Source of the DNA: Ichthyophonus hoferi
Taxonomy: Eukaryota; Opisthokonta; Ichthyosporea; Ichthyophonida; Ichthyophonidae
Direction of reading: 5' to 3'
Assembly (NCBI GenBank): GCA_002751075.1
Contig: NAOQ01000010.1
Coordinates: 110,972-174,971 of the forward strand
Length of the DNA stretch: 64,000 nucleotides
Shown: positions 25,125 through 36,700 of the stretch, one piece after another
Position numbering within the stretch: the stretch's first letter is position 1
Layout of the letters: every line of letters starts with the position of its first letter
Position numbers and translations under genes: made by a program
The notes under the pieces: generated by a model
Told to the model about the DNA's origin: nothing
What the model saw: only the letters and a program-made list of their open reading frames with translations
Database searches by the model: none

Positions 25125-26068
25125 AACGCTAATATGGTTATCAAGATAAGATCAGACATTCCTAGTGGGTCTCTGTTATCTTTTATGAATTCTATTAGCC
25201 AATAAGAATATTTATGATTGGTCCCATTTAGGTTATTAAACTCGGCCGCATATTATTATTTGCCTTTTTCACCTTGAGGATAACTTAAATATATTTAGTG
25301 GTTAGTTGGTCTAAGCATTAAAAATATTAATCGCAAGTAATTCAAAGACTAATAGCCAATGACTCAGATTTTGCATGAATACTTCTCGGCACACCAAATA
25401 CGGGTTCGGTTCAAATTCTGACAGATTGGTTTTTCCCCAGACTTTTGAATTTATGTTGATTTACTCTTTGAGGACCTTCGTACATCTCCCCCAAGCAAGA
25501 TTTAGAGGTATATATTAGGAGAGTGGGGAATATGAAAGACCAATTATGTGTTTATGACTAGATGGGTTGACAGAGAGCAGGGACTCAATTTAAGGCTCAC
25601 GACACTTGCATCAGCGTTTAAACGCATTACATCAGACTAATAATGGTCTACGTTTTCTATTCAAATTAATTTAGTATTAGATTAAACTAGCTAATAGAAG
25701 GAGTCTCTTTTTAGATATCCTGAATAAAAATGACTGGTTTGAGTATATTTGATCTACTTGACTATATCTGATACATATGTTTGATACAAAGTCTGCCGAT
25801 TGGATGTACAAGGTAGAGTAATAAAATATAAGAGGTCTTAAAATACTTTTCTCGACAAAAGTATTTCAAATTAATCATTATATTTTGCACTTTATTGATA
25901 TTTTATTTTGAAAATTACCTGTTTTTTTTTTTTTTTTTGCAATCAACCTCTAGCAATTTATTACACTTGAGAAAAAGACATAGAACTGAACTATTTGGGT
26001 TATAGCCACTTACTGAATCAACGGGCCCAAATGGAAGTGATCGGCATTCAAAAATAGAAGTAATTATT

Positions 26069-26116
26069 ATTGGCCAATAGATGTATAAGAAATCTTTACA
26101 CAACTATTATTGGCTG
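26069..26116. promoter_or_regulatory. Paired CCAAT boxes upstream of TRAP1
   Basis: TATTGGCCAATAG at 26069-26081 is a back-to-back pair of CCAAT boxes, and ATTGGCT follows at about 26109-26115, so they sit roughly 130-175 bases before the TRAP1 ATG. The position suits NF-Y control of TRAP1 or of both divergent genes. The general excess of CCAAT in this window weakens the inference. Confidence 0.3.
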
Positions 26117-26241
26117 ATAGGAGCACGATTGACGCTTTGGACATTTCATTTGCATCAGTAAACAAATTTCAATTCATGTAGCATTTTAAATAACAAGTTC
26201 ATTGCATTTCAAGTATAATTGCTGGAATATTCAAAGACAAA

Positions 26242-29200
26242 ATGCTTACTACGGTGGCTTCACGCCTTATGGGTGTGGCCATTCCTGCCGTTCGGCCAGT
26301 TTTTCGTCAGGTAACTTCTGTGGTAAGTCATCGAGAGTGAAAGGAGCTGGGGTAGGAGAGGGATTAGCAGCAGGATATTTATCTTTGTCTTAACAATAAG
26401 AGAGTTTGTATATTGTTATAATAGTTGGACACGTTTTTTTGAGTTAACTAATAGCTTTCTCAAGCGGCGCCTTTTCTGCATTCCTTTTGCTTTCTTTTTC
26501 CTTAATCAAATTACACAAATATATAAAACTTGATTGTCTCTAGCTGTATATCTGCAGGTTGTTTTACCGACATAATTATTTTTGGTTAATTATAGGGTGT
26601 AAATTATCTTAGTTTATGAATTGATATGCCACAATATACCTGTGTCCAATTATCCATCTTATCCTATTACGTTTCTTGAAAGTTGAAAACAGTGCTCAAT
26701 GAACTATTTTACATCCAGGTTGTACGTTGACCGATTCATACTTAATAACCTTACATCTTAGCTAATCAATTTTATTATACTCTAACAGCAATTGGCCAGG
26801 ACACTTGCCTATGTCTCAACTACACACTCAGGTAGGTGAATTATACCTATTGCATTAATATTTATATATGATATAAGAAATTCTGCCATGACCTAGTGAG
26901 ATGTTGTCTGACTCCACAGGCAAACACAAGACCATGCATACGTTACAGAACAGGCCTTAGAACTTACCGCTATTCAGATGATAATAGGTCTATGTGAGTT
27001 ACTTTATGTATTATTACTTGTAGTTATACTTTTTTCTTTCCAGGTCGTCGCTGCTATCAAGCCCTAAGAGGTTCTCGCTCCTATGCTACTGTCAGCTCCA
27101 ACACGGTAGGGGTTATTTTTAAAGCCTGGCCCAACCATATACGTACATTTATAAACAGACATGCAATTTATCTGACCAATCTCATGGTTGTATTCCCTGT
27201 TTTATTTTGTTTTATGTTGAACGGTCTGTGAGAGATATATACAGCGGAATATATACATGACATCACGGTTCCCTCCCTATTACTTTTATAGTCACTGCAT
27301 GTGTATGTATGTATACTTGACACATATTAATGAGCATAGTCTAGGATGAACTAGTTGACATACCTCCTTTCTTATTGTAGCTCCCCTATTGTTCGACACT
27401 CATTACATTATATTTTTCTATCATTATATATAAATATTATATTATAACCTACCAATCATTATATATAACATCCGCGCTCTTCCAATAGGACACTGATGAT
27501 AAAGAAAAGGAAGGCAAAGAGAGTGTATTGGACCAATCAGAGCCTAGCCCCAAGGAAAAGACCGAGGATTTGATTGGTGAGACAGAAAAGATAACAGGTA
27601 GGTATATTTAATGATTGGGTGTGCTTTTATATCTGTATAGGTATGTTTATTGAACAAAGTAGTAATAGTATATGGTATAAAGTATAGTAACAACTGAATA
27701 ACTGAATATAATATTGAAAATAATAACATTAGTATAGAGTATAGGATATAGTACTAATATTATATAGTATGGGATATAATAATAATAGTATATAGTATAG
27801 GATGTAGTAATAATAGTATACAGTATAGAATATAATAATAATTGTAAATTGTATAAAGTTACATAAGGTTGCTATATTTCTATGCATATTATTATACCAA
27901 TTTTCACTTATTACGTTTATAGTTATTGTTCGAACCAATGGTAGGCGTGATTGAGGGCAGATGAGGGATCTAACAGTTGATTATAAACCAACCATTTTTA
28001 TTACAATAGGACCTGCTATTACACACTCATTTCAGGCCGATACCAAGAAACTATTGGATATTGTAGCTAAATCTTTGTATTCAGAGAAAGATGTAGGTCT
28101 ATATTTGGTCTTTACACTCGACCTTTTTATCTCCATTTCTCTCTTCCTTATATATATCTTTCCTTTCCCTTTCTCTCTCCCTCCCTTTTTATTTTCCTTC
28201 TTGCTCTTGCAAGCACAATCCTATTTATTTAAACTCACTCTCTTCTTTAAATTTAACCCCTACAATTTTTTCTCACTCACGTACTTGGCAATCTTTAAAT
28301 ATCTACCTACTACTAACTCACTCGAGTTTCTTCTCTACCCAATCAAACAGAATCACAAATACATAGTTATGTATACAAATCTTTACACTTTTATCCTATC
28401 ATTGCTTAATCAACCCCACTGTAGTGGCATATCTCTACTATATGGTTAGAGCACATTAGTTAAAATATCTTTATATTTATAAAGGTATTATAATGCAATG
28501 GGCTAGTAGGTCATTTCTTTCCTATGGTATTGTAAATGCCACCCTCTATTAATACATTAAATTGTCTTTAGGTTTTTGTTCGTGAAATTATCTCCAATGC
28601 ATCGGATGCCCTAGAGAAATTACGTTACTTACAGGTAAGAAGTAGCATTACAGCCCTCGACGTATATACTCCTATTCATTTGCTCTATTGTATAACCACT
28701 ATTTAATCTTACACAAAAAATATAATTCATATTTCCTTTTATCTCTTTTTATTTTTATTTTATAATCGTATTATATTGTAGTCTGTGTATTATTATTGGC
28801 CGATAACTTTATAAAGTTGGTTCACTAGGTATGATGCACGTGCTGTGATCTAAAATAATATAGCATACTATAAGATATTAATATATCATATTATATTATA
28901 ATATACTCCCAAAGACACTTGTTTCTACCTATAGGTCAAATCAATATATCCATGAACAGAGATGCATATACAAATACGCACTGATTAACATTGGCTATAC
29001 CTACTGACACTGCTTCCCTATTGGACCCTTTCCATAGAGCACTGGCCAGTCTGTGGTCGAGAATGATTTACCTTTGGAGATTAAAATATCTGTTGATGAA
29101 AAGAACAATACCTTCACCATACAGGTAAGGTTATAGGACAAAGGGTGCCCGAGAGTCTGTGCAAGATAGCATTAGCATTATGCTTAAAGAGTTGATCTAC

Positions 29201-30197
29201 TATCTACTATATACCTACAGTATACTCACAATAGTACTATGATAATACTCACAGTATATAATAATATTACTATTATATTACCTATAGTATATAGTACTAT
29301 TAGTTACACTATACCTACTATATACCAACAGTATACCTACAGCATTATTAATAGGACTTGATTGTAAAGTTGAAATGAATGTGACTGTTGGATATGAATG
29401 ACGTCGAGTATGATTTTATATGACCTAGGCTATTACTATATTAGGATTGAGGTAGTTGCCATAGAAGTAGAGTTTATTATTAAGGGAAATATATGGCAAG
29501 CAGGAATGAGAGTGCATAGGGTATTAATACTGGCCAATGATTCGAGCTAGTTATTAATATATACTGCGTTCTATAGGATTCTGGCATAGGGATGACTGCG
29601 GAGGAGATGGAGAAAAACCTGGGAACGATAGCTCACTCTGGGAGCAAGGCCTTTTTAGACAAACTGTCAAGCTCTCAAGGTATTGGTTTGTATGTATATG
29701 GGTGTTTATTATTGGGTTAATATTACGTTACTAGATAGAATATAATGTCTGTAGAGAGGTGAGTAGGGTAAAAATTGCTTTTAAATGGCACGGTTGTGGT
29801 ATGACTAGCCAATCATACAACATTTTAGCGCGAGTGACAACCAATGATTACTAGTGGATATGTTTTCCTATTGCATTTATTTACCACTTACTTGAAGTAC
29901 CTGCACGTGGCATCCATCTGCTTTTGAATCTATTTCTGGTTGGTTTGGCTAACCAATCATGTGACACCATAGAGGCGGGTGGGAATACCCAGGAGGGAAT
30001 CATTGGTCAATTTGGTGTAGGTTTCTACTCTACCTTTATGGTAGCCAATAAAGTCAAGGTGAGTAAGTGTGGCTATTGAAAGCAAATGTTATTTATATAT
30101 ATCATGTTTTATAGTAAGCCAGTATATTAGCTATCTATAATACATGTTCATGCAATTCATGTGGATAATTAAAAGTACTAGGGATGATGAGAGACAA

Positions 30198-30233
<36 letters not shown>

Positions 30234-30840
30234 TANNNNNNNNNNNNNNNNNNNNNNNNNNNNNNNNNNNNNNNNNNNNNNNNNNNNNNNNNNNNNNNNN
30301 NNNNNNNNNNNNNNNNNNNNNNNNNNNNNNNNNNNNNNNNNNNNNNNNNNNNNNNNNNNNNNNNNNNNNNNNNNNNNNNNNNNNNNNNNNNNNNNNNNNN
30401 NNNNNNNNNNNNNNNNNNNNNNNNNNNNNNNNNNNNNNNNNNNNNNNNNNNNNNNNNNNNNNNNNNNNNNNNNNNNNNNNNNNNNNNNNNNNNNNNNNNN
30501 NNNNNNNNNNNNNNNNNNNNNNNNNNNNNNNNNNNNNNNNNNNNNNNNNNNNNNNNNNNNNNNNNNNNNNNNNNNNNNNNNNNNNNNNNNNNNNNNNNNN
30601 NNNNNNNNNNNNNNNNNNNNNNNNNNNNNNNNNNNNNNNNNNNNNNNNNNNNNNNNNNNNNNNNNNNNNNNNNNNNNNNNNNNNNNNNNNNNNNNNNNNN
30701 NNNNNNNNNNNNNNNNNNNNNNNNNNNNNNNNNNNNNNNNNNNNNNNNNNNNNNNNNNNNNNNNNNNNNNNNNNNNNNNNNNNNNNNNNNNNNNNNNNNN
30801 NNNNNNNNNNNNNNNNNNNNNNNNNNNNNNNNNGAGACAA

Positions 30841-30874
<34 letters not shown>

Positions 30875-33745
30875 GTGTGTATATATGCATACATATCGGC
30901 TGAAGTAGAGCTGATATTATCGTGCCATAATAATGGGTAATGTATATAAATATATAGATAAGGGCCGAAGAAACAACTATTGGACGGGGCCATGTAGCCA
31001 ATCAATCTAACTTAGAATGTATGTATGTGTATATATGTATGTGTATGCGTGCTGTTAGTAGCAGATGGTTACCATGGTTACCTAACCCTGGCCTGCCTTA
31101 GGTATATTCCAAGTCTGCCGATACTGCTAATGGTTCTGGACATCTGTGGGAGTCGGAAGGGTTAGTGATGTGTATTATAATTACTACTATTCTTTATGTT
31201 ATACCTTATATGCGACATATATTCATTTACACTATACTACTTTTATTCCCTTTGGGAATGCTTATAAAGTTTTGTAGTTACTCCTATTGGCTAACTTTTT
31301 TAAAAAAATGTGTTATTTGGTATTGTATTGTATTGTATAGTAATCTGTATTATATTATTTGTATTTTTGTTGTGGTTATATTTCTATGGTGTCGTGTCGT
31401 TCCAGGTTCTCTCTGTATGCTTCTCTTGTGTGATCTCTCTCTGCATATATATATATACTTTAAGGACACAACAATCTCATACGCCAATCAAAGATATCAA
31501 CACCACAGCATCACATTATAGAGTACGTTCAGATATGAGTAATCGACCAATAATATTACTGATCTTACCCTCCCCTCCTGCCTATAGGCTAGGGTCTTAC
31601 AATGTATCACCCGCCACCGAGGTCCAGCGGGGCACTAAGATTATTATGCACTTAAAGGACGACGATAAAGAGTTTTCCAGCTTGCCCAAGATCCGAAGTA
31701 TGTTTATAATTTAATGGTGTACTGTGATAGGCTATTATTTAGTAGTGACTGGTTTATATTGACTTGTTATTTTCTGCAATTACTATATATTTAATTATTA
31801 TTCTTTAATGGATTGGGTAATATTAGCTGTATTTTACTTGATATTTCTAGTGAGATCACCAGTTTAAAGTTGTTTATATGTTCATATCTCTATGGCTATT
31901 GGATTATAGTATAAAGCTAAGGTGTGGCATGAGAGAAGTAATATTATGGCCACTAGAACGGGTCCATGGCAGTAAATAATGATTATATCTATGTAGTTAC
32001 CTATGTACCTACCTACCCGTCTATCATCTCTGTATGTACCCATGTGCCTAGAAATATATATGACTGTAACCACACCATTATTGTCTTGTACTCTGTGGCG
32101 CTCTTGCCTAACAGGTTAGACTTACATTAGACCTATACTTGATAATATATACCATATAAACGTACTCTTCTCTACTAGATTATTTGCATTATGACTAAAT
32201 TCCCTCAAACAACATTAGTCCTTCCTATACTATACAATCTTATGATTATTATTGTTATTATTGGAGAAGAGTCTTGGGTGAATTTTAATATCCAATAGAA
32301 AGCAAGACATAACATTCCATTAGCACATCTTTGTTCTAGAACTATATACAATAAATATACTCGAATTAACTATTCCTATACAGGTATTGTGCAGAATATG
32401 AGTAACTTTGTAGGCTTCCCTATCAAAGTTAATGGGGAGGTAGTCAACAAGATACAGGTAGGTGATTGGCCGATTGTCATTAAACCCTCTTGTATGCTAC
32501 TGCGCTTAATTATTTTTAAATGTGGTAATTGGTGCAATATTATATTTCTGCTTTTCTTTTCCTCTCTGTTTGTCTGGTATATTGTATTGACTATTCTAGT
32601 TTGTGCTGTCTTGTTTCAAAAGGTATATGCATATATATGTATGTATTATATAATATGTATGACCGAGCTGATATTCGACCAATGACTCTAGGCTCTGTGG
32701 AACATGAATCCGAGCGACATCACTACTGAAATGCACAATGATTTCTTCCGATTTATTAGCCACGAATGGACCGACCCATTGGTGAGTCTGATTACTATAA
32801 CATTTAATATAGGGTTTTGATTGGTCATTGATATGAAAATTCAAACCAGTCCAATCAATGTATTAAGATATCTGCTTTAATATAATTATAATAACATGAT
32901 AATAAAGGATTTAGTGATGGGTTTCCCCAAATATGCTCCATGATCCAGTCACACAACTGATTTAAGATAATACTATGTATATCGATAAGTATTATTGGCC
33001 TTCCAGAAGTGTATGGTAGATGCCTGTACTCATAGCCTAAATTATCATATAGGGTTAAGAATGTGTAACTACTGAGACTATTATAAAAAATAATTGACCC
33101 TCTGTTGGTTGGTGGCAGCAATTTCAAGCAATGGTTATGTCCTTTTGAGGCTATCCCTGACAGTATTGTCACCTCCCCTCTCTCCTTCCTCCGTCCTTCC
33201 CTCCCCACTCTATATATAGTATCACCTACAATACAAAACAGATGTGCCCTTAGACATCAAGTCTCTTTTCTACATTCCTGCTACGCACTCTGAGAGGATG
33301 GGAATGGGACGATCGGAGTATGGGGTGTCTCTTTATTGCCGAAAGGTAATCTGGGAGAGCTAAGTGGCTGGAAATCATTACATTATGTTGACTTGCTTAT
33401 ATATATGACTATTTACTTAAACGTATTATTGTATACATGTCCACATATACCTATCTCTCTCTATATATACATGACTTTATGTTTAACCCTACAAGGTTTA
33501 CAATAGGGACCGACCATCTGACGTCTGACCTATTCTCCTCTATGATATAGATACTAATTCAACAGAAGTCCAAGACTGTCTTACCCGAGTGGCTTCGTTT
33601 TGTTAGGGGTATGATCTCCTCTCTCTATCTCTCGTTGTTTCATTCACAATACCTTAATCTCTTTCTATTTTCTATGCTATTGTCATTTGTTATTCCTTTT
33701 CTCCCTTTATTGCGATTATTATTACTATTAGTGTTATGTGTTATA

Positions 33746-33796
<51 letters not shown>

Positions 33797-36700
33797 TACA
33801 AATCCTTGTAAACAGGTTCTTAGTCACCCTAAAATAGAAACATTTAAACAATTTAAAACCAACCAAACGAACTAATACGCCAAATATAAACATTTAATTT
33901 TAATATGGACATATAATTAATTTAACCTCGCCCTTGATGTACACAATGCCAATCGATTAAAACCTATACTTAACACTCTCATGTACAATCATACAGGAGT
34001 TGTAGATAGCGCAGATATTCCCCTAAACCTTAGTCGTGAGCTCCTGCAAGACTCCAGTCTCCTGAGACGTTTGAACAATATATTCACTCTGCGTATTATT
34101 AGGTATACTACGCTACTCTATGCTATTCTATCCTATCCTATCCTACTCTATCCTATCCTATCCTATTTTATCGTACTTTATCTTATCATAGCATATCCTA
34201 TCCTATCCTACTCTACTCTATCATATCCTATTCTATCCTATTCTATCCTATCCTATCCTATTCTACTCTATCCTATCCTATTCTACTCTATTCTATCCTA
34301 TTCTATCCTATCCTACTCTAATCCTATCCCATCCAATCCTGTCCCATTCTATTCCATCATATATTATACTTAGTTTATAGGGTGACTTGTATAGTACATA
34401 TCGCTATTATTTAGATGCAGATGAGATTCATATATATATATATATTGGCATATGTGAATATATGTGTATCTACATATAAGAAAGTTGCATATTGTAGTAA
34501 GGATATTAAAAACCATATAAGGTTAGTACAGGATCAATAGTATATTTCCATTTACCTATCCTGACCCAATCATAATTTTACATCCACTACTCTAATTGGA
34601 CAATTTTCAGATTTTTGGAGCAACAAATGACTAAAGACACGGCTAAATACGACAAGTTCTTTGATAATTTTGGGAATTTTATTAGGGAGGGGGTTTGTAC
34701 TGAGCATGCAAGTCGGGTATGTCTCTCTTCATCTCTCTTCCTCATTGTCTATATCTAAGTCTATTTATAACTTTAAAAATGGTTATATTGAATACAATAA
34801 TATGTATTATAGACCAACTATAATAGTTGGAGTTAGCAAGAGTAGCCGCTAGAGCATGCATGCATATATTGTTTAATGTAAAGCTGTATTATATTATGTT
34901 AATAAGGTATGAGATAAAACACAGTATAAGTGACGTACCTACGTCATTACAGGAAGATATTTCCAAACTCCTTCGCTATGAGTCATCTACACAAGAGGGC
35001 CGTACTACCCTGAAGGAATACGTCAGCCGCATGCCGTCTACCCAGAAGGTATTAAAATATTAAAATATTAGAATATTAAAATAGTCTCCAGTTACTCACT
35101 TTCTATATTTAAAATCAGAATATTAGTATACATGAGTCCCTATACTGTACCTTTATCATCTATACCAGTCGCTTACCTCTTTGTAATAATCATATGGCTT
35201 GTATCTTTGTCACATATTCCATATCCACATCGACCTCCCATTTTACACTTGCCATACATATACATACATAATATCATACATACTATCATACGTATTATCA
35301 TGTACACTATTATATATATATATAGGATGGTTTATTTGTCTGTCTCATGACGCAATCACATACATATATCTAGACAACCCTGTGCCCACATACATGACTT
35401 AATAGACTCCATATAGAGATGTCTTCAAATGAAGTCCAATCAATATTCATTCTTACATTTTAATACTTTTATATTCTCCACTCACACCCATACATGCGCA
35501 CAACTTTTGGGTGTAATCTTTTGTAATTTTTAACCCTTCGATATGATAGGATATATACTATATAACGGTTCCTAACCGAAGCCTAGCCGAGACTTCACCC
35601 TATATGGAGATGTTTAAGAATAAGGGAATTGAGGTTAGTGTTAGTAGTGGCAGTAGTGTGATGTACGGTCTTTCTTTACCTATTTATATATCTTTCTTAT
35701 CTCTCTTTTGTTTTCACTCTGTTAATTTTCACTCTTCACACCTGTATTGTGCCTGGTTTTCAACTTATATAATACTGCAGACTAGCATAAAATATCTTAT
35801 TGGAAATTACTGCAGCATTGTATGTACGTGTCCAATAACCAAAACAACTAAAGTATTATTGCTTTAAAAATCTTTAAAAGGAATAATTAATATCTAAGGT
35901 CATTGATTGGTAGATAAAAATAATTCTTAATTGAATCACTATTAGTGAGATATGTATTTATAGATTGGTCCCAGCTTCCAGTTCGTGGTTCTTATTCTCT
36001 CCTTTTATTATTATACAATACAGTTGCTTTGTCTTTTGTCTTGTATATATATATTGAGATCACTGGCATGACCTCCTTCTCATATTGGTGTCATACCTCA
36101 TCAAGGCTTGCATTTATGAGGAAAAAAACCTTTATGTTGCACAATTTTGCACATATGGTATTGTATGAAGTTTGACTATTTAATTTCATATTAAAGCAAA
36201 CATTGGTTAATATTGTAGAATTTATGTCTATTGGGTCTTTTTAGCCTATTTAAACCTGTGTTATAGATATGTAGTTTGATCCTACCCTATTTGCTTGTAA
36301 CTACATTTTTTCCTTTCCTCCTCTCATTAAGGTTTTTTACCCCGTCATGTAACTAAAGTCTCTCTCTCTCTATCTATCTATCTTTCTCTCTCTTTCTCTC
36401 TCCTGTCTGTTCTTTTTGAATCTAGGTACTCTACGCGTACGACAATCTAGATGAAGTAGTAATGATGAATATGGGTTCATTTGACAAAAAGTCCATTAAG
36501 TCAGTGGAAGCATCTGGGGTAATTATTATTCCTACCTATGTGCTTTTATATCTAACTATCTATCTACTCTCTGCACTCTATGTATTATTTGTGCCATCAT
36601 TTTTACTTTTTTGTTTTTACCTATGAACTCTTTTTACCTTATTCTGTTTTATTATACCAATCAGTTTACTATCGGGTGGTGTTTTAAAACCAATATAAGG

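Larger units (their letters stand above)
25045..26241. other. Intergenic region between divergent SWSAP1-ASCH and TRAP1 genes
   Basis: 1.2 kb that must hold the promoters of both genes unless a further upstream exon exists. It carries a 52-base copia-related fragment (25073-25124), a short LTR-like match (25205-25232), a possible tRNA-derived stretch (25301-25418), a poly-T run of 18 (25921-25938) and two CCAAT boxes close to TRAP1. Confidence 0.55.

Noticed and set aside
30135-31005. Open reading frames of 250-290 residues spanning the gap on both strands
   Set aside because: They are run through 598 N and flanking TA repeats; nothing real supports them.
30059-31101. A TRAP1 exon hidden in the assembly gap
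   Set aside because: Exons 29973-30058 and 31102-31160 join in phase 0 and align to human TRAP1 without a missing residue (VANKVK to VYSKSAD).
34107-34360. CRISPR-like or structured repeat array
   Set aside because: Units are 5 bases with no spacers, in a eukaryotic intron; it is a microsatellite.
33981-34373. 130-residue open frame on the plus strand
   Set aside because: It joins TRAP1 exon 16 to the intronic TATCC array; splicing at 34102 to 34611 gives the conserved protein instead.
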